Shown here in pieces: positions 9,020 to 19,566 of a stretch of 37,220 nt of DNA. A program made the position numbers and the translations under genes. Numbering within the stretch: position 1 is the first letter of the stretch; each line of letters begins with the position of its first letter. The notes under the pieces were generated by a model. It searched no databases. It was not told the DNA's origin and saw only the letters and a program-made list of their open reading frames with translations. The DNA is from Scedosporium boydii (taxonomy: Eukaryota; Ascomycota; Sordariomycetes; Microascales; Microascaceae): positions 1 through 37,220 of the forward strand of contig NJFT01000313.1 in the NCBI GenBank assembly GCA_002221725.1, in the 5' to 3' direction.

Positions 9020-11844
9020 TCACCGATCTTCCTCCCAGCTATACCGCCTTTCGGCTAGTTGAGGAACGTGCACTAACTCAGCACCCGCATCTATCCGCTC
9101 GAGGCTGCGCGGGCTCTCGAGATTATGACTGCTGGGCTCGTGGTGAGTGGGCTGCAGAGGGCTGACAGGTGGCCCGTTGTTGCGGCCCGAGCTCCTTTGG
9201 TTGGGGGGCTCTTGAGCGAGCCGTTCTTCGACATCCGTGAAGTTGCTCCCAAGAGTATCGGTTGACACGCGCGCGTCTTGATTTGACATCACGGGCAGGC
9301 CTGGACTTTGGGATTTAGGCCCTGGTGTACGTGGTATTGTGGACCGGCTAGGGCTTGGTATTGGCAGTTGGACGTTCTCCGGGAGAGGCCCTAAGCATAT
9401 GATCTTGGTCGGGTCGATGGGCGTTCGTTGGATCTTACCCAAACTAGAGCTCGTAGAGGAAGGAGATATTGGAGAAATGTCATTGGCAGAGCTAGACCGA
9501 CTCAGCGATGATGCATCGCGAGTGTGGTCGTGAGAAGACACTGTGCCGGACCTGCCAGTCGCCCCGGCGTATATTGGAGAAGGGAAGGATGGTGGAATGG
9601 TCATAGGAGATGGCATATCGCCATTTTCAGTCCAGTCGCCGCGAGGACTCATGGGAGAAGGCAGGGACCGAGGTAAAGAGTCGGTGTTGGCGTAGGTTGG
9701 AGAGGAGGCTGGCGAGACACGGTCAGCAGGCCTATATGTCTCTACAGGGCTCACGTCCTGCATTGTCTTGTCTCCAGTGGACGCTTCGGCACCCGATGCC
9801 GCGGTACCTTCGACTGGTGGGCTGTATGCTGGGACTGGCCCTTGGAGACGACGTTCCATCTTGCGTCTTGCGATCTCATAGGCACTGAGGTTTTCGCTAC
9901 CCTCAGTTCCCAACTCAGTTTCGCTCATGATGGAATGAGTGTCGGCGTCCAGCTCTACCGGGGGTAAGGGAGCTGGTAGCTCGTAGAGCTCGTGAGTAGC
10001 ATCGGCGCCAACCTCGGCTGGATTCGTCTCGGTCCCAGACGCCTCGACAGACTCGTTTTTTCTGGACCGTTTTCGTCGGATAATCTTGGAAAAGATCCGA
10101 CTGACTGGAGTTTTTGGCGTCTCCGTGAGAATAGATGAGGACGTGTCCTTGGTATCCCCCTCTTCAAGGAAGGTCTTTGGCATTCGAGTTCTCTTTCTTC
10201 TACGTCTGCAACAGAAGCAGAAGATAAAGAGAGCGATGAGCGTAGCGACAACCACGCCAGCTACGATGCCAATCATTTGATTCTTCGAGAGCCCATGCTT
10301 GTCGCCCGTATCCAAGGGAGGGGGGTATGGGCTGTTCGGAGGTTGTTCCACAGCCTTAATCTCGGTGTCTAAGCTGTCTGGGAAGAGTGCTTGATGAACG
10401 GAGAATACTGTACTGTCGTACTTTGTTAGAAGATAGGCCTCTTGAAGGAAGGTTCTCCCAAGAATGAAGGTGTCGTTAGGGGCCACTTTAATGGGGAAGT
10501 ATGGTACGGATTTAGCCTTGTACTCGATAGCCATATTGTTAAAAGGGTACTTTAGAACTTGGGCGAATGCGTAGGCAGAGAGTGTGATGTTGACAACACC
10601 AGGAACGTCAAGCGGCTGGCCAAAGTCGTCATTGTTGTCATAGCTGGATAAGCTGAAGGTGAAAGAGAAGGAATCATCAGCCCTGAGCAGGTCGAATGTA
10701 TCATTCACGAGGTATGCCCCGAACTCTGTCCTGTAGGTTAGGTTAAAGGCCTCGGCGAAATTGCTGCAGACTGATTCGGGGAGCCACAGGAACGGTGTCG
10801 AGCTGTCGATGATGGCCTCAAATGATGAGTTCATGTCAGACAGAACACGTCGGTTAGAATCCCACCAGTCGGGCTTGCTCTTCTCGGGAATAGAGACTTC
10901 AATTCCGCGAACGAGGGCCTGTGGAAGGGCCGTTTCCCTTGTCAGAGTGAACTCGACGTCGTGAGGTACAAATCTCTTCTGGTCGTAACCTCCTAGGACT
11001 AAAGACGACGGCATACCAGAGCCCTCTACAAAGTCGGAGTTAGTTTGCGGTCATCTGTGAATTAGACAGCATAGAGGCCGAGATTATAACGTACTGTAGT
11101 AAGCTCCCGCAGTGTAGCCATACGTATAACTTGGGAACCACCCGTACTTGGCTACCATCTGACTGAAGGGAGAATCGGAGACCTGACGCCCAAATTCGCC
11201 GGATACGATCCCCAAGCCAAAGAAGCCGCTGTAAAATTCGGTCGTGTTGAAGGCAGCAATAAGAGCCCTGTCCAACGCTACCAGAGTCTTGGTTTGCGAG
11301 TCCCTAATAACGAGAGTGTCTAGGCCGTAATTGCCGTTGGCTTGGACATTTGCGTACGGAAAACTCAGTTGCCAGTCGCCGAGCGAGTACCACGTCTTCG
11401 ATTCCCAAATATCAAGGGTTCCGCCACGGTATTTGGGACAAAGTTGCTCATCTGCGAGACCGTTAGTAGGAGTAGCCTGGAGGGGAGGGTCTCCGGCGCT
11501 ACTAGAGCAGAATGAGGTCCATTGACATACATTGAACACATCCTCCGGATCCTACTACCCAGGTTTCTGAAAGACTTGTACTGATGATGAGATTCATCGT
11601 CGCCTCAGATACATCGACATTGCCGACCCACAACTCAGTGGTCGACCAGTTGCCATCGATGCCATGCCTATACGTCCCAGAGTAAGCTTTAACAAACTGC
11701 ATCGTAAGATCGGCAGTACGAATTGAAACATGTCGTGAAGGTCCGAACATACCATCCTTCTCCCACCAGAGACCTCGGCTCCGGGCGAGCATAGATTGTT
11801 GTCAAGCCCGACAGGACAAACGCCGCGAGACAAAGGGGACGCAT
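9020..11844 (-). CDS. membrane-anchored pepsin-fold (A1) protein lacking the first catalytic Asp
   Basis: Exons 11844-11753, 11667-11531, 11451-11095 and 11025-9020 encode 863 aa. The N-terminus is a signal peptide (about 1-19). A pepsin-like domain covers about 32-430, with hallmarks such as LGGYD, ILGRTFL and YFPI. One transmembrane segment (about 446-467) is followed by CCRRRRKR and a roughly 390-residue Ser/Pro-rich tail, so the fold should face outward and the tail inward. The first active-site motif reads S60-T-S instead of D-T/S-G. The second reads D269-S-S. With one Asp missing it is probably not a normal protease; a binding or sensing role is inference. Branch sites CTTAC, TACTAAC and CTAAC support introns of 85, 79 and 69 nt. 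Intron 1 could also end at 11696, but that breaks the frame. Two tiny upstream ORFs precede the start. Confidence 0.85.
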
Positions 11845-11856
11845 CGTCGCGATACC

Positions 11857-11936
11857 CTAGGCCATGTATAACACAAGCAACGCCGTCGATGCCTGGAGGG
11901 TGCGTCGGGTCACCAGAAGAGCGCTGGGAATGACAT
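11857..11936 (-). promoter_or_regulatory. two minimal upstream ORFs in the leader of the pepsin-like gene
   Basis: Reading the minus strand, ATG at 11936 opens an 8-codon frame followed by TGA. ATG at 11865 opens a 2-codon frame (ATG GCC TAG, 11865-11857). The second stops 12 bases before the main start at 11844. If they are in the mRNA, they would lower initiation at the main ATG. Confidence 0.4.
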
Positions 11937-12058
11937 GGGGATTTTCGAGAAGTAGGGTATCAATGGTTCCGCGCGTGATCTATTCGCCTCGCAATCATTT
12001 CGCAACCAAAGGCCGTCGATGGCTTTTGGCCTGAGAGTCGTGTCCGCGCTTTTCGACG

Positions 12059-12071
12059 GTACTTCGTAGTA
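12059..12071. repeat. dispersed motif GTACTTCGTAGTA
   Basis: Exact TACTTCGTA at 12060-12068, inside GTACTTCGTAGTA. It lies 215 bases upstream of the pepsin-like start codon. A shorter variant, GTACTTCGT, is at 12582-12590. Confidence 0.75.
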
Positions 12072-12778
12072 TCACTCGAGAGGGCGAGGGAAGGGCGAGG
12101 GAAAAATTATTGAGAAGACTTCGCGAACATTACACGGCGTAGGTAGACGCAGTAGTGATGGCGGCGGCAAGGAAGACCAAGGACAGCGAGAGCGAAAACA
12201 AGAGCGAGTGTATTCAGTTAGTGGCGACCCAGAACGGACGATGAGAATGGAGGACGGAAACGGGACCCGGCGGTGGAGGGGGCACGGCAGCCTCAGTGAC
12301 CGGCTATTGAGTGGAAAGAGAAGGGAATAATTAATACATATTAAAACCCCCCTCGCTCCTTCTGCGGACATCGTTGTGTGTACCTAGTAAATCTACATGA
12401 GACACACGAGGCACAGTGCGAAGGAACATACGGCCACCTCCACCTTCCCAAGCAAAAAAGAACTGCATTGATATCGAGCGGTACTTGGAGATGGACGAAG
12501 GATGTGATGTACCTGTACGAAGAACAGTGTCATCCGACCCTGGAACGGCGAGGCCGCAAATACAAAGTGTACAAATTGGTAGTACTTCGTTCTCTGTCCA
12601 CATCAATCAATCCATCAATCTCCCTCTGCCTGGGTTGTCCATAATAGCCTTATTCCTTCAGAAGCTCCACTTGTCCAATACAACATAGCGATGAGGACCC
12701 CAGACAGATTTTAAGTTTAATTCTCTGGATATCAGATTCAACGACCACCTGGCTTTCGCCGGAATTAGGATAGTAAAC

Positions 12779-12788
12779 TACTTCGTAC
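12779..12788. repeat. dispersed motif TACTTCGTAC
   Basis: An exact 10-mer copy of the motif in the gene-poor region. Confidence 0.75.
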
Positions 12789-14161
12789 AAAATCGAGGCT
12801 AACGTTCCGTGCCAACCACTGGCAACTAACAACAATTAACAATTTGGATCAACACCAGTGTGGCTCAGACTCGGTTGATAAAGTTTCTGGGGTCCAAGAC
12901 CACCAAGACCAGACCACATGGCTTCCCACTCTCGGGGCTTCTCTCGTGCTGCATTGGACTATTAGATGCGCTGAGAAGGACTCGGTCACCGAGATCGTAA
13001 AAGCATCAAATGCAAAGGCGGGGGATGTCATCGCTTGCTGGGGGTATCCTGCCTACGCGAATCGTGTTATTTCGCTCCTGCATAAACACTGGGGTCTGAT
13101 GAAGAGGAAAATCGATCGAAGTCCAACTAGGAAGGTCGACTTCGTAGGCGCGCAAGTATTAGCTGAGTGGATGTTCGCGGCTTCCTTGTTTCCCCAGTTC
13201 TCCAGTTCTCCCTTTTGTGAGCTGCGCTTTCCTTTCTACAAAGAGCACAAGACAACTAAACCTCATGAATATTCACATGATGACTCAAGCCGTACCCGTT
13301 CTCTTCCGCAGGGAAAGTCCGACTCGAGCCAGCCTTGAGGCGATAACTTATACGCCTTCACTTGTTGCCTTCACCTCCAGGTCTTAACTTTGCAGACGTT
13401 AGGGAACAACGATTTATCAATTGATTGTTTAGATGGATTTTAATTTCTATGAGGATGGCTACCCATTCAAATTGTACGATACCTGCTGGCGATCGGTTCC
13501 AGTAGTTCCTTTCGCTCGAAGTTTTCTTTCTCGCCGGTTGGCTTTCTTCTTCTAACACTATTTCGATCTCGAAGCTATTCGATCTCGGACGACGAGGTGT
13601 ATCAACAATTGTACTCCATCCAACGAGCTTAGTGAGTAATAAACTACAATCGATGGCACACTTTGAGTTCGTCCCGTCCCCTGATTCAACCTGGTTGGAG
13701 CCGACGTCTCACACATACATACACATCTACGTCCACTCCACTCATGGGATTTGATGCCACTCGCCAATGTTGGCTGCCACACCTAATATACAGTCGGTGT
13801 ATCCAACCACTCTGGATAAATTGGCAAAAGCTGCAAGCACAGCATCAATTCCCGTCTTTGGTCCCACAAATCATCTCATGTGATCCCCTTTGCCCTCCCT
13901 GGCCATCCGGTTTAACGACTTGCTCAAATTTCGTGTTTGCTTGGCGTTGCTGAGAAGCGAGCGTCGTGTGTATCGTCCTCTTGGACAGCCCGCCTTGCTA
14001 GCGTTGGGTTAATCTTTGATACTAGGAGATGCGGGTTTTCGCCCATGTCTTTCGTCCCCCTACGCTCGAGCAATAAGAGCTGATGAGTGCAGTCGAACGA
14101 GATAATCAATCCCGGCCCATACAGCAGAGCATATGAAATCCCGGAATTTAACGTATTTCTC

Positions 14162-14171
14162 TACTTCGTAC
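14162..14171. repeat. dispersed motif TACTTCGTAC
   Basis: An exact 10-mer copy of the motif. It falls inside an unsupported 109-codon frame (14087-14416). Confidence 0.75.
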
Positions 14172-15628
14172 CCCCAGAGTACTGGGAAAGGAGGATAGAC
14201 AAGGTTATAGAGAAGTGGGCTCATGGATCCCGCTCCCGGCTAGACGACGACATTCCTATTTCCAAAGCCCAAGACAGCGTGCAGCCAGAGGTGAAAACTA
14301 TCAACTGGGCAGTAGCCCGTGTCTCGGGTATGTATGCGACCAAACAGACTAAACAAGGAGGGGAGGCTGAGCGTATGTCTTGTTGTCGAGCCGATGGGTT
14401 TCTCCACAATGTCTAACAAGGAACACTCAATTGATTCCTGGAATGTACCATGAACACGAGTGTGAATCCGAGTTCTTTTCCTCACTGGAAGCTTACACTT
14501 ACAGTGTTACCCGAGAAATGCGGGCACCGTTGGGCGTCCCGAGACCTGCTTCCGGGCGGCTTCAATTGTTGGCAACCTGGTTCAGGCAGAGGGTTGTTGT
14601 GAAAACGCCATGAGTTACTGCTTCTCGTACGAGATCTCGGCGGTCTGCGAGGTACTGGCGATTCGCCATGTGTGACAATGAGAGACCGTCTTAGTTTGGC
14701 AGTGACACTGCAGATATCGAAAGCCAACGTTTACTTGTAAGTGTTGGTCACGGCTGTGACGTTGAGCGAACGGGCACCGTGGAATTTAAAGCTGCTTGTC
14801 CAGCTTCGCTAAACACCAGTAACTAGTGAACCGCCGATCGGTGAGATCGCCAGCTTGCAAGTTCGTCGTGTTGGGCTTTTCGCATGCGCACTGCGCCGAG
14901 ACCGTGGTGCTCCAAGAGCCAAGATTGAGCTGTCCAATAGACGCCTAAACGAACGAGCCCGGCTTTTATGGACGGGCCTGGCCAAGATTCGAGATAGCTT
15001 GTGGGGTTGTGTGAAAGAAGCATACGAAGCAAATGGAGCCGACGCTTAGTCCGTCCCTACACCAGACCGAGCGTCCTGGGTTGGCAACACGAGAAAGTTG
15101 AGGTGACCGCCTGTTGTTTCCTTGCACGGGAGCTGCGTGTCTCAACCAATAACCTGTTCAAGGAGAGAGAGAAGGCTGGCACGAAGCACCAAACTGGGCT
15201 TGGAGTCTCGTCAGCGCATTCGCATCTCGAAGCCGCTTACTTCATCCTGCATCCGCGACTGATTCATGATCCATCCCCACCCGTACAGCGCGCGCAAAAT
15301 AGCCCGGCCATCTTTCCTTTTCCACAGCCCTAACCTCTGAGAGTTGTTGATATTAGATTAGTTGTTTTCGTGCTGGGCAAGATGGGGTCTAGATTTCCGC
15401 GATTCGCTCGATTCCTTTCCCTGTGTTCCGTACTGTGCAGAAATATGATTCCACACATGTTCGTATTGCTAATTCTGTGGCCGGCTCCTCTGAAGCACGC
15501 TGTAAGGGAGGGCGATCGTCATGTCACCAGATGGGGCCCCGAGGGCATGTTGGCGCATCTCATCCACCGTATGCTCACTTTCGGCGTCTCTACGGCATTC
15601 GGGTTGACCTAGCCAGAGACCTTCGATC

Positions 15629-15638
15629 TACTTCGTAC
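15629..15638. repeat. dispersed motif TACTTCGTAC
   Basis: An exact 10-mer copy of the motif. A shorter variant, ACTTCGTAC, occurs at 16633-16641. Confidence 0.75.
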
Positions 15639-16948
15639 TCAAAGAAGGGCACGCCACGCAGACAGGCCATGGATCTGAACAATGGTACGTTTCATTAACA
15701 CTGCCGTTTCTGACGGGCTAGGGCTGTTACCGACATCGAGTCCTGGCATGCAAGACCTGACTATGAAGAAAACCTGCAAGAGGCCGAAAATCACTTGGCA
15801 TCTATTGAGCCGCTTTCAGGCCACTCGGCTCATCGCTCAAGGTTTCCGTTAGATTGTCATCTAGGAATATGCTGGGCATCAACTGTCCGGAACCTAAATA
15901 TATCCTCCTACGCATACATGCGTGCGATTTTACGAGACCAAGACACAACGCGGTACCCTACGTACGAAATCGTATAAACTACGAAGGAGTTATCCGTCAT
16001 CCATCGTCCATCTGTGGGGGGAACATCACGGTACCGAGACAGTGTTGATGATGAGGGAGGGATGAAGACCTGTGGGTCATTGGTGGCTTCTTGAGAGTGA
16101 ACCAGGGAACAGAGGCTCTGATTGGCCGAAGCACGAACTGGGAGTCCGTCCTGCCGTCGAAGCAAAGCGGTTGTGCTGGGAATCCTGGACCCGGATTGCC
16201 GATGGGATTGTCCTGCCTTTCTCTGGGGTCGTGTACGATTATCGTTGGAACGATATTGTGGTACCCCTCATTTCTGGACGACTCATTGGTGAACAAGGGA
16301 AACCGTTACCCACGCATAAGAGTGTGCAAATTGTCCGGAGCTCGAGTCAATCCCGCAATTTGCTTGGAACAGACTTGTCTGCACTGGAAAGGGGCCAGAA
16401 CATTGAGATCCAGCCAAAAGACGGATCTCGGAGTTCATTCGCTCCAGTGCCATGGACAGAATTTTAAGTCGAACCTGCATGTCGGACCCTTTCCCCGGAC
16501 GTTAAAGAACGGACACAACGCAGGCTTCACGGACCGATGGCAGGCAAGTGACAGCGCGGCAACCTTTATAATGCAAAGAGAGTGGTGGCTCAGGTGCGAT
16601 TGGAGCTGGCTCAAGACCTCAGCTGCTTCATGACTTCGTACCTTTGGGTCCACGAGCCCTCACGGATGGGGGAGACGGAGTGCGAGTACCGAGAATGCAT
16701 TCCTGGAGGGTAATTACTCTGCGAAGGAGACGAGAGTGCGCGCTCGTAGATTGCACCTCGCTGTCCCCGCCCGCATCTTCTAAATTGCTCACTGCAAAAT
16801 TTATCTTCATGTCTCAACAAGCCGAGCCGTCATATTCGTAAATGCTCGCCTCTTCTGAATGCCGAGTCGGGGGCCGGAGCTGCGACAAGAGATAACTCAC
16901 CCACCATGTAGCAAGAGAGCAAGACAAACGGTGCAGTTCAGCGAGCCT

Positions 16949-16965
16949 GGGGGGGGGGGGGGGGG
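16949..16965. repeat. poly-G run of 17
   Basis: Seventeen consecutive G on the plus strand, followed by an A/G-rich stretch. Its length may vary between isolates or reflect sequencing uncertainty. It is in the gene-poor region. Confidence 0.9.
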
Positions 16966-18933
16966 AAGAAAGAAAAAGAAAAGCAACATTTATGAGGTCG
17001 AAAAAGGAACAAACGTGCCTCGCCGTCGCTGTTTCGCATCCGACCACAGGATTTACATGGTTGATGCGTCCCGTCGTCCCGTCCAGAACTTCTTTGAGGG
17101 CTGTGAGGGCTGACCAGCCAAAGCCGCATCACCTGGTGATCAGCCGAAAATTCGACCGGTTTAAGTTGGTGAATCTTCTTCGCTTAAAATGTAGACATGA
17201 TGAACTCGAGGCAACGTGCATAGTGTCGCTGCCGACCACGCTCACAAACGAAATGATGCGTGACTGTTGAACGAACCGTACTCAGCACAGCGTCGCCCAA
17301 CTGATAACGTTCCTGCAAGCCGCTCTGTCCACCGGTGGACCCCTGCGGTATAACTAAACTCTGATGCTAGCCTCGACCTGGACAGCCAGTGTCACTGTGG
17401 ATTTGGCGATGATGGGAGGGCGTTGACCTGTCCTGCTACTAGTAGGACGCTAGCGGGACAACATCAAATTGATCCCTACGCTAAACCTACCGGTATTTCG
17501 AGCTGGCTGATCTGGCGTGGCGTGGCCAGTCAGGCCGGCCACGCTCTGATTTGGTGGCTTGACACTAATGATCCTCGGCCTGGAAATGTCTCGGGTCCTA
17601 GGCCCTCCTTAGATACATAATGTGGACATACCGCCTGCACGTCTTCAATCGGCCCATTTAAGAGAAAGAAAATGTGTGGTACATCGGAGAAAACCTCTTT
17701 TGAGAAGGGACCGATCAATCATGAAAAGGCCGGAGAAAGGGATCAACAGCCCCTAAATCCAACTAACGACTAGTGGTCTCGCCTCCGGTTAATGTTGAGA
17801 GAATTTCTCAACTGCCACTGAGATTATACCAACCACCAGATCTTGCTTTTCCACAACTGCTGGGCGAACACCAGTTACAAGTACGTGCAGACCAGAATTC
17901 TCATTAGTTCTCGGTTGGAAGATTGAGGAGAGGTGTCTGGCTGATGTCGACTGGCGTGGGTGGTGCGTGCCAGTTTGTGTACACTATTGCTTGAAGTAGT
18001 ACACACTATTCCTCGCAAAGGTGCGCTGAAGAGGGAGAGAGAGAAACGCGGCGTGGGGTGGGTAACTTTTCGGGTGGTTCCCGACCTCCGGGTCTTGATT
18101 AAAGGGCCTTGGCAAGGAGATCTTGACCTTGTTTGGGATGATTGATGATTTATGCTCCTGATGGAGAGGTACGGAAGCACTGTGCCTTTCTGTCCCCAGC
18201 AAAGTTGTACACTTGCTAAGTCTGGTACTAGACGCTCGCTAACCCATCAATGGTCCCATGCGCAATCATGGCACGCATCGCCTGGCCCGCCTGACAAGAT
18301 CGAATTTGTGGAGTTAAAGTTACAACTACTTCGCACTGCGCACGACTTCGTAAGGAGTACACTGCCTGGTTTGTGGTACGGACATACTAGATCCTGCTCA
18401 CGCGTCCAGCGACGTACACGACACACTCTCTACACGATAAGTGCGGTGCCACCGAGATGCAGGCCGCAGCTCATTTGCATCAGAGTACAGGACGCCAAGA
18501 AATACATCTCCTGCAATGAAAGCTAGGCTACACAACTCGGTATGTTCGTACTTCCAAGGTCAAGCTGTACTTGTAGTAGGAAGTAGTTAAGTACGTATCG
18601 GGCGGGCTGAATGCTGTCTCTAGTCTGTTGTTGTCCCCTGCCGCTCTCACTTTCACTAGATTCAGTGGCGTACCTGCTCGCACAAGACGGAATACTGCCT
18701 GGCGCAGATCCACTGCACATACGATGTACGCTGCAGGAATTCTGGTCACAGATCAGCCTTGGCTTGCACAACAAGGAATGTCCTGGACTCACCTGGCCCA
18801 GTCGTGGATCCATGCAGCTCCTTCGATCGCAATTCCACGTCGTCAGCCCACGGAAATTTACGAAGTCGATCAGTGAGATCGTAGCGAAGTACCACAAGGT
18901 ACGACGCTGGATTGTGGTCGCCCGCATGGGATG

Positions 18934-18967
18934 GGACTGGAGTGGACTGGAGCGGACTGGAGTGGAC
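18934..18967. repeat. 10-bp tandem repeat, about 3 copies
   Basis: Tandem units of GGACTGGAGT and its variant GGACTGGAGC, three in a row. It lies in noncoding sequence. Confidence 0.8.
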
Positions 18968-19566
18968 CACAACAAGACATGGATCGACCCTTGTAGTTGC
19001 CAGCCCTTCTCCCGGTATCCATCGTCCGCCCCTGTTCCCCTGTCCTGCCGATGCTGCGCCGTCCGGGACTGGACAGGAGGACATGGCTGGCAATCATAAA
19101 CTAATACCCCATACTTCAATACTTCACGTACCCCTTCTTGACCACTCCATCCTTCAATCCACCATCCCGATTTGTTAACTCCAATATTAACCCCTCAACA
19201 CCCATATTGCCTTTAATGGGATCTCTGTCCTGTCCTGTCCCCATTCCTGCCGTCCCAGTCTCACCATCTGCTTGACGAGTTGCTCATCCCATTGTTGTCT
19301 CCCACCGAATTCCGACTGGCCTAACTAATTCCATCCTCTCTCACATCCCGCGCTATACTAGACCCTGCCGCTCGAAATCCTCCCAAAAATCGACCATGTT
19401 AGCTGTTAGAACTGTAGAGGAAAAGTGCCGGTAGACCTCGACCGGAGTTCATAGCGACGTCGAATTGATAGAAAAAGTTTGATTTGGGCAAGGCGCCCTT
19501 TCGTTTTTCCACATTCCCTTTGGAGAGACTGGCGCGGGAACTCTTCAATCCACACACACCGTCACG

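Larger units (their letters stand above)
11845..19566. other. 7.7-kb gene-poor region
   Basis: No ORF here has a domain that I recognise, a credible exon structure or a signal peptide. The longest candidates (12844-13338, 14087-14416, 16091-16633 on plus and 18523-19119 on minus) look like chance frames. The right end (about 19100-19566) is pyrimidine-rich and is probably the promoter of the GPI-protein gene. The left end (11845-12330) is probably the leader and promoter of the pepsin-like gene. The stretch contains four exact copies of the TACTTCGTA motif, several degenerate ones, a run of 17 G and a 10-bp tandem repeat. It does not look strongly AT-rich by eye, so heavy RIP mutation is not obvious. 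Confidence 0.6.

Noticed and set aside
12844..13338. 164-codon plus-strand ORF
   Set aside because: It shows no recognisable domain or signal peptide, and no supporting splice structure; it fits a chance frame.
14087..14416. 109-codon plus-strand ORF with a Trp- and Tyr-rich start
   Set aside because: Part of it reads plausibly as protein, but it contains the dispersed motif (14162-14171), has no domain and cannot be extended by credible splicing.
16072..16633. Overlapping 131- and 180-codon plus-strand ORFs
   Set aside because: Two long frames overlap in different registers with no homology to either; neither has a coding pattern that I trust.
18523..19119. 198-codon minus-strand ORF
   Set aside because: It runs through the 10-bp tandem DNA repeat, and overlapping frames of similar length exist on both strands; no domain is seen.
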